A stretch of DNA of 43,734 nucleotides, from contig JAZRYM010000058.1 in assembly GCA_045600765.1 (NCBI GenBank), positions 1-43,734 on the forward strand, in the 5' to 3' direction. This DNA is from RGIG426 sp045600765 (GTDB lineage Bacteria; Bacillota; Clostridia; Oscillospirales; Acutalibacteraceae). Positions 40,314-43,734 of the stretch are shown in pieces (within the stretch, counting starts at the first letter, position 1; every line of letters starts with the position of its first letter). The notes under the pieces are model-generated. The model did not search any database, was not told the DNA's origin, and worked only from the letters and a program-made list of their open reading frames with translations. A program made the translations under genes and the position numbers.

Positions 40314-41489
40314 GTGAAAAAACTTTTGGCAATGCTGGCGGCGGTTTTCGCGCTTGTAACGCTGTTGACCGCCTGTGACCGCAACGTCGGCAAAAAAGAC
40401 ACGACCGAGCCGTCACAACCCGTGGCGGCGGCGGTGAAAACGGGTCTTGCTACGGTGAGTTCCGTGGCAATTTCCGACGATGCACTGACCGACAAAACGG
40501 TGGTCGCCGCCGTGGCAATCGGCGAGGGCGGCAAACTCACCGCCTGCAAACTGGACGAAATTGAGACGGATGCCAAACTGAACAACGGGAAAATTACCCG
40601 CGAAAAGGACGTGCGCAGTAAGTACGAGCAGGGCTACGATTACGGGCTTGCTTCTGCCGATTCCACAAAAAAAGAGTGGTTTGAGCAGGTGGACGCGCTG
40701 TGCGATTACGTGATTGGCAAAACCGCCGCCGAAGTGGCGGAAATTCCGCTGGAAAACGGTGTCGCCACCGACGAGATGTTGCGTGCGCGATGCAATCTTT
40801 CGATTACCGCGTTTTTGGAAGCCATCGGCAAAGCGTGCGATTCCGCGGCGGAACGCGGCGCGCAAGCGAACGATGCGCTCGCCCTTGCCGTAACGGCGGA
40901 ATCGGCACCCGACAGCACCGACAAAGCGGTGCATACGGCGGTGCAACTCGCCGCTGTGACCCTCAATTCCCGCGGGGTGGTCACCGACTGCCTTGTGGAT
41001 GAGTCGGGCAAAAAGGTGGAAGTGAAAGACGGCGCGTTTTTCGGTGAAACGGGAACGTATCGCTCAAAACGCGGGCAAAAAGAGGGAATGGAAGACACCA
41101 CCGACACCGACACGGTCGCCGATTGGTCGCGTTCTTCCCGCGCGTTTGAGGAATATGTCATCGGCAAGACGGCGGCGCAAGTAAAGGCAACTCCCTTGAC
41201 AGATGGGAAACCTGCCGCCGACACCGATTTGGCGGAAAAATGCACCATCCGCGTTACCGAAATGATGAATAACGTGCTGAAAGCCATTGATAGGGCATCC
41301 GAAACCGACACAACAAAGACGACGGCAACCGCCACGGCAACGGCAACCGCGACCGGCAGTTTGCTGGACGATGCCGCCGATTTGGCGGACGATGCCGGCG
41401 ATTTAGTAGGGGATGCCGCCGACCGTGCGGGCGATGCGATTGACCGCGCGGGAGACGCGGTGGACAACGCGCTGAACGGAGAAAGATAA
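40314..41489 (+). CDS. Lipoprotein with a duplicated module, Rnf-linked, function unknown
   Basis: A 391-residue exported lipoprotein (MKKLLAMLAAVFALVTLLTAC; lipobox LLTAC at ~17-21). The mature part is two copies of a ~150-residue module. Each begins with a 'tvaaV.i...G.....c' strand pair (VVAAVAIGEGGKLTAC; HTAVQLAAVTLNSRGVVTDC) and ends with a helical segment (DALCDYVIGKTAAEVAEIPL...AFLEAIGKA; RAFEEYVIGKTAAQVKATPL...MNNVLKAI). The C-terminus is low complexity: a (TA)n run, then DDAADLADDAGDL... repeats of Asp/Ala/Gly. I recall similar modules in clostridial lipoproteins but no assigned role, and no SGAT flavinylation motif is present. The start is GTG after AGGAGG. Its position between rnfB and apbE suggests an extracytoplasmic redox or accessory role. 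Confidence 0.75.
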   Translation: MKKLLAMLAAVFALVTLLTACDRNVGKKDTTEPSQPVAAAVKTGLATVSSVAISDDALTDKTVVAAVAIGEGGKLTACKLDEIETDAKLNNGKITREKDVRSKYEQGYDYGLASADSTKKEWFEQVDALCDYVIGKTAAEVAEIPLENGVATDEMLRARCNLSITAFLEAIGKACDSAAERGAQANDALALAVTAESAPDSTDKAVHTAVQLAAVTLNSRGVVTDCLVDESGKKVEVKDGAFFGETGTYRSKRGQKEGMEDTTDTDTVADWSRSSRAFEEYVIGKTAAQVKATPLTDGKPAADTDLAEKCTIRVTEMMNNVLKAIDRASETDTTKTTATATATATATGSLLDDAADLADDAGDLVGDAADRAGDAIDRAGDAVDNALNGER

Positions 41490-41502
41490 ACACGGTGCTT
41501 TT

Positions 41503-41536
41503 CCAAAGCGTAAAGGCGGGAGCCTTTACGCTTTGG
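41503..41536 (+). other. Strong intercistronic hairpin without U-tract
   Basis: Fifteen-base perfect arms (CCAAAGCGTAAAGGC with its complement) and a four-base loop, just before the apbE ribosome binding site. No T-run on either strand; probably a transcript-processing or stability element between the lipoprotein and apbE. Confidence 0.6.
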
Positions 41537-41559
41537 AGGGCGCATAGGAGGGACGAAGA

Positions 41560-42666
41560 ATGAAAAAAATCCTGTGTTTGCTGTTGTGCCTTGCTGTGTG
41601 CGGGGTGCTGTTTGCCGGATGCACCGCGAAAAACGAACCTTCGTCCGTAACGTCGGTGAGCGGCACGACGGCGAAAGACCCCGGCCCCGGCCGTTATGAG
41701 GAAACCTACTACGATTTGTTTGATACTACCTGCACCTTTATCGCCTATACCGACAGCGAGGCGCAATTTGACGAGATTTCCGAAAAACTGCACGAATACC
41801 TGCTGAATTATCACAAACTGTACGACATCTACACCGACTACGAGGGCGTGACCAACCTGCGTACCCTCAACCTCGCCGCGGGAACCAAACCGCTGACGGT
41901 GGACCACAAGATTTTGGAAGTGCTGGAATTGGGCAAAAAAACCTATGATTTGAGCCACGGTCAGGTGGATATTACATACGGCGCGGTGCTGTCGCTGTGG
42001 CATACGACGCAGGCGGCGGCGGACGAGGACGAGGTGTACGTGCTTCCGAACGACGACACACTCGCCGAGCGCGCCACGCACACGAATATCGACAATCTGG
42101 TGATTGACCGCAAAAAGAGCACCGCCTTTGTCACCGACAAAGAGATGAAACTTAACGTGGGTGCTATCGCCAAAGGGTACGCGGCACAGCAGGCGTGCGC
42201 CTATCTGCGCTCGCTCGGAATCACGTCGGCGGCGCTGAATATGGGCGGTAACGTGTGCACCATCGGCGTGAAAAAGGACAGCGGCGAAAAATGGAGTGTC
42301 GGCATCGCCGACCCGGACGGCAACGGCTATCTCCGCTCGGTGGAGGTCGCCGACCAATGCGTAGTGACAAGCGGCGATTACGAGCGCTACTATGAGGTGG
42401 AGGGCAAGCGCTACTGCCACCTCATCGACCCGAAAACCAACTATCCCGCCCGCACTTTCCGCAGTACGACGGTGGTTGGCGCGGATTCGGGGTTGTGCGA
42501 TGCGCTGTCTACCGCGCTGTTTTTGATGTCGCTTGACGAGGGTCGCGCGCTGATTGAAAACACCGACGGCGTGGAAGCGTTTTGGATTTTGGCGGACGGT
42601 TCCACCGCGCAGTCGGACGGATTTGCCGCCCTGCTTACGAAAGAAACCGATGAAACGGACGAATGA
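41560..42666 (+). CDS. apbE: FAD:protein FMN transferase (ApbE), lipoprotein
   Basis: A 368-residue exported lipoprotein (lipobox LFAGC near residue 20) of the ApbE family, which transfers FMN from FAD to Thr in flavoproteins such as RnfG and RnfD. Motifs: ETYYDLFDTTCTFIAYTDSE, LGKKTYDLSHGQVDITYGAVLSLW, MKLNVGAIAKGYAAQ with the FAD/Mg region, ALNMGGNVCTIG, and the C-terminal VVGADSGLCDALSTALFLM with the metal-binding Asp. HLIDPKTNYPAR is the usual 'H.idP.tg.p' signature. GGAGGGACG precedes the ATG. Its location behind the rnf genes fits maturation of the two FMN subunits; its 3' end overlaps the next gene. Confidence 0.95.
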   Translation: MKKILCLLLCLAVCGVLFAGCTAKNEPSSVTSVSGTTAKDPGPGRYEETYYDLFDTTCTFIAYTDSEAQFDEISEKLHEYLLNYHKLYDIYTDYEGVTNLRTLNLAAGTKPLTVDHKILEVLELGKKTYDLSHGQVDITYGAVLSLWHTTQAAADEDEVYVLPNDDTLAERATHTNIDNLVIDRKKSTAFVTDKEMKLNVGAIAKGYAAQQACAYLRSLGITSAALNMGGNVCTIGVKKDSGEKWSVGIADPDGNGYLRSVEVADQCVVTSGDYERYYEVEGKRYCHLIDPKTNYPARTFRSTTVVGADSGLCDALSTALFLMSLDEGRALIENTDGVEAFWILADGSTAQSDGFAALLTKETDETDE

Positions 42667-43048
42667 GACGAAAAAACCGCGCTTTTTTCAGCGCGGAGAT
42701 ATGTTGCTTTTTTCAGCGTTGCTGCTGCTTGCGGCAACGCTGTTTGTCGTTCATTTTGCCGCGCCGAAAGCGGCGGGTGCGGCGGTAAAAATCGCGGTGG
42801 ATAACCAAACGGTCGCCACGTTGCCGCTCGCAAAAAACACGACTTATCAAGTGGAAACGGACGCGGGGTATAACCTTGTCGTGGTGCAAGACGGGCGGGC
42901 ATTTGTGCGGGATGCGGACTGCAAAAACCACATTTGTGTTAAAAGCCGCGCCGTGTCGCGCGCGGGGGAAAGTATCGTTTGCTTGCCGCATAAGATGACA
43001 GTCACCGTGGTGGGCGACGAGCCGCCCGCGGTGGATTTTGTGGTGTAA
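42650..43048 (+). CDS. NusG domain II-containing membrane protein (EetA-like)
   Basis: A 132-residue protein: a basic N-terminus (MKRTNETKKPRFFQRGD), one membrane helix (about 18-40) and an extracytoplasmic NusG-II-like domain. The latter has VKIAVDNQTVATLPL, YQVETDAGYNLVVVQDGRAFVRDADCKNHICVKSRAVSRAGESIVCLPHKMTV split over its strands, with three conserved Cys in the 'C.nkiC...g.i...g..i.ClP' pattern typical of this family. I chose the ATG that overlaps the apbE end by 17 bases; a downstream ATG inside the helix would truncate the anchor. Such proteins accompany ApbE and Gx-family genes; the EetA subunit of flavin-based electron transfer belongs here as far as I recall. Confidence 0.85.
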   Translation: MKRTNETKKPRFFQRGDMLLFSALLLLAATLFVVHFAAPKAAGAAVKIAVDNQTVATLPLAKNTTYQVETDAGYNLVVVQDGRAFVRDADCKNHICVKSRAVSRAGESIVCLPHKMTVTVVGDEPPAVDFVV

Positions 43049-43060
43049 GGAGGGGCGAGG

Positions 43061-43561
43061 ATGAAGAAAAAATGGCCCCTTTACGGGATGCTTGTTGCGC
43101 TGGCGTTTACGCTGTCGTATGTCGAAATGCTGTTGCCGTTTTCGCTCGGAATTCCCGGCGTGAAGCTGGGACTTGCGAACCTCGTGACCCTTGTGGCGCT
43201 GTATCTGCTTCCCGCACCGGGCGCGGCGGCGGTGGCGCTGTGTCGGATTGTGCTCGCCGGGTTTACCTTCGGGAGTATGAGCGCGATGTTGTACGCGCTG
43301 TGCGGCGGCGCGGTCAGTTTTTTCGTGATGTGGCTGTGCAAAAAAGTTCCGGTGTTTTCGCCCGTGGGCGTGAGTGTCGCGGGCGGTGTCGCACACAATA
43401 TCGGACAACTGACGTGCGCCGTTTTGGTGATGCAGACGGTGGGACTGTCGTGGTATTTGCCGGTGCTGTTGCTGTCCGGTACGGTCGCCGGTGCGGTCAT
43501 CGGCATCCTCGGCGGGCTTGTGGTACAGCGCCTGCCGGAACAATTAAAAATTGAGAATTAA
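43061..43561 (+). CDS. Gx transporter family protein (heptaprenyl diphosphate synthase component I-like; EetB-like)
   Basis: A 166-residue integral membrane protein with five or six helices. MLVALAFTLSYVEMLLPFSLGIPGVKLGLANLVTLVALYLL is the diagnostic opening of the Gx_transp/Hpre_diP_synt_I family, followed by RIVLAGFTFGSMSAMLYALCGG and GVAHNIGQL. It resembles the substrate-binding subunits of ECF vitamin transporters. The old name linking it to prenyl diphosphate synthesis comes from gene neighbours; the family often pairs with NusG-II proteins as here. AAGGAGG lies upstream, 12 bases after the previous stop. Its substrate is not known from sequence. Confidence 0.88.
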   Translation: MKKKWPLYGMLVALAFTLSYVEMLLPFSLGIPGVKLGLANLVTLVALYLLPAPGAAAVALCRIVLAGFTFGSMSAMLYALCGGAVSFFVMWLCKKVPVFSPVGVSVAGGVAHNIGQLTCAVLVMQTVGLSWYLPVLLLSGTVAGAVIGILGGLVVQRLPEQLKIEN

Positions 43562-43637
43562 GAATTTCCTCCGGCGTGCTTCGTAGGAGACGGCGACCAG
43601 TTGCGGTGCGTAACCATAAAACGGTATGTCATTTTGT

Positions 43638-43720
43638 GAGGGGCGTCGAGGGCGCCGCCCCCTACACGCTCGCCGAGAGATGGTACCGCATCGTAGGGGA
43701 CGGCGCCCTCGACGTCCCTT
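43638..43720. repeat. Intergenic 28-bp inverted repeat
   Basis: Arms at 43638-43665 and 43693-43720 are near-perfect complements (about three mismatches) around a 27-base spacer. They share a core GGCGCCCTCGACG. The arms are GC-rich and not followed by T residues, so they look like a dispersed palindromic element rather than a simple terminator. The remaining bases after the last gene hold nothing else recognisable. Confidence 0.75.
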
Positions 43721-43734
43721 TGCGGAATTCCACA

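Noticed and set aside
40314..41489. FMN-binding lipoprotein of the PplA/RnfG type
   Set aside because: No (S/D)GAT-type flavinylation motif is visible in either module, so the name would not be supported.

Overview
The window reads as chromosomal DNA of an endospore-forming, anaerobic Clostridia-type Firmicute of moderately high G+C content, most like the Oscillospiraceae/Ruminococcaceae. The clues are a yabP-yabQ-divIC-yabR sporulation/division cluster, strong AGGAGG-type ribosome binding sites, a six-gene Rnf complex in the order C-D-G-E-A-B, a type III glutamine synthetase, and a deoCDB-cdd salvage operon. I saw no rRNA, tRNA, CRISPR array, integrase or transposase.

Layout. (1) Positions 1-3291, minus strand: yabP, yabQ, divIC, an S1-domain yabR-like gene, a small membrane protein, and a guaA gene that runs off the left edge and whose glutaminase domain is cut short. 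(2) 3573-24300, plus strand: an ECF-type sigma factor and a soluble companion. These are followed by a 20-kb type IV secretion-like locus: pilin-like protein, secreted beta-solenoid/coiled-coil protein, VirD4-type ATPase, anchored Ig-like protein, VirB6-like channel with a very long disordered tail, PrgI-VirB4 fusion ATPase, STAS-domain protein, a 1662-residue secreted repeat protein, a membrane-anchored two-domain protein and a charged cytosolic protein. It ends at a strong bidirectional terminator. No relaxase, mobilisation accessory gene, lytic transglycosylase or integrase accompanies it, so it does not look like an ordinary conjugative element. This is the most likely undescribed system in the window. 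(3) 24410-29506, minus strand: potABCD polyamine-type ABC transporter plus an aldose 1-epimerase-like gene, driven by a good sigma-A-type promoter with a ~240-nt structured leader. (4) 29731-34936, minus strand: deoC-deoD-deoB-cdd nucleoside salvage and, upstream, glnN. (5) 35194-43561, plus strand: rnfCDGEAB, a duplicated-module lipoprotein, a lipoprotein ApbE flavin transferase, a NusG-domain-II membrane protein and a Gx-transporter-family protein.

How the parts work together. The last group links a ferredoxin:NAD+ ion pump with the enzyme that attaches FMN to its RnfG and RnfD subunits. The NusG-II/Gx pair resembles the EetA/EetB pair of flavin-based extracellular electron transfer loci. 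In the T4SS-like group, the two motor ATPases, the polytopic channel, the pilin and several large exported beta-rich proteins suggest a cell-envelope machine that builds a surface structure or exports protein. The sigma factor at its head and the STAS protein inside it suggest dedicated regulation. All functional statements come from reading motifs and gene order; no database search was run.
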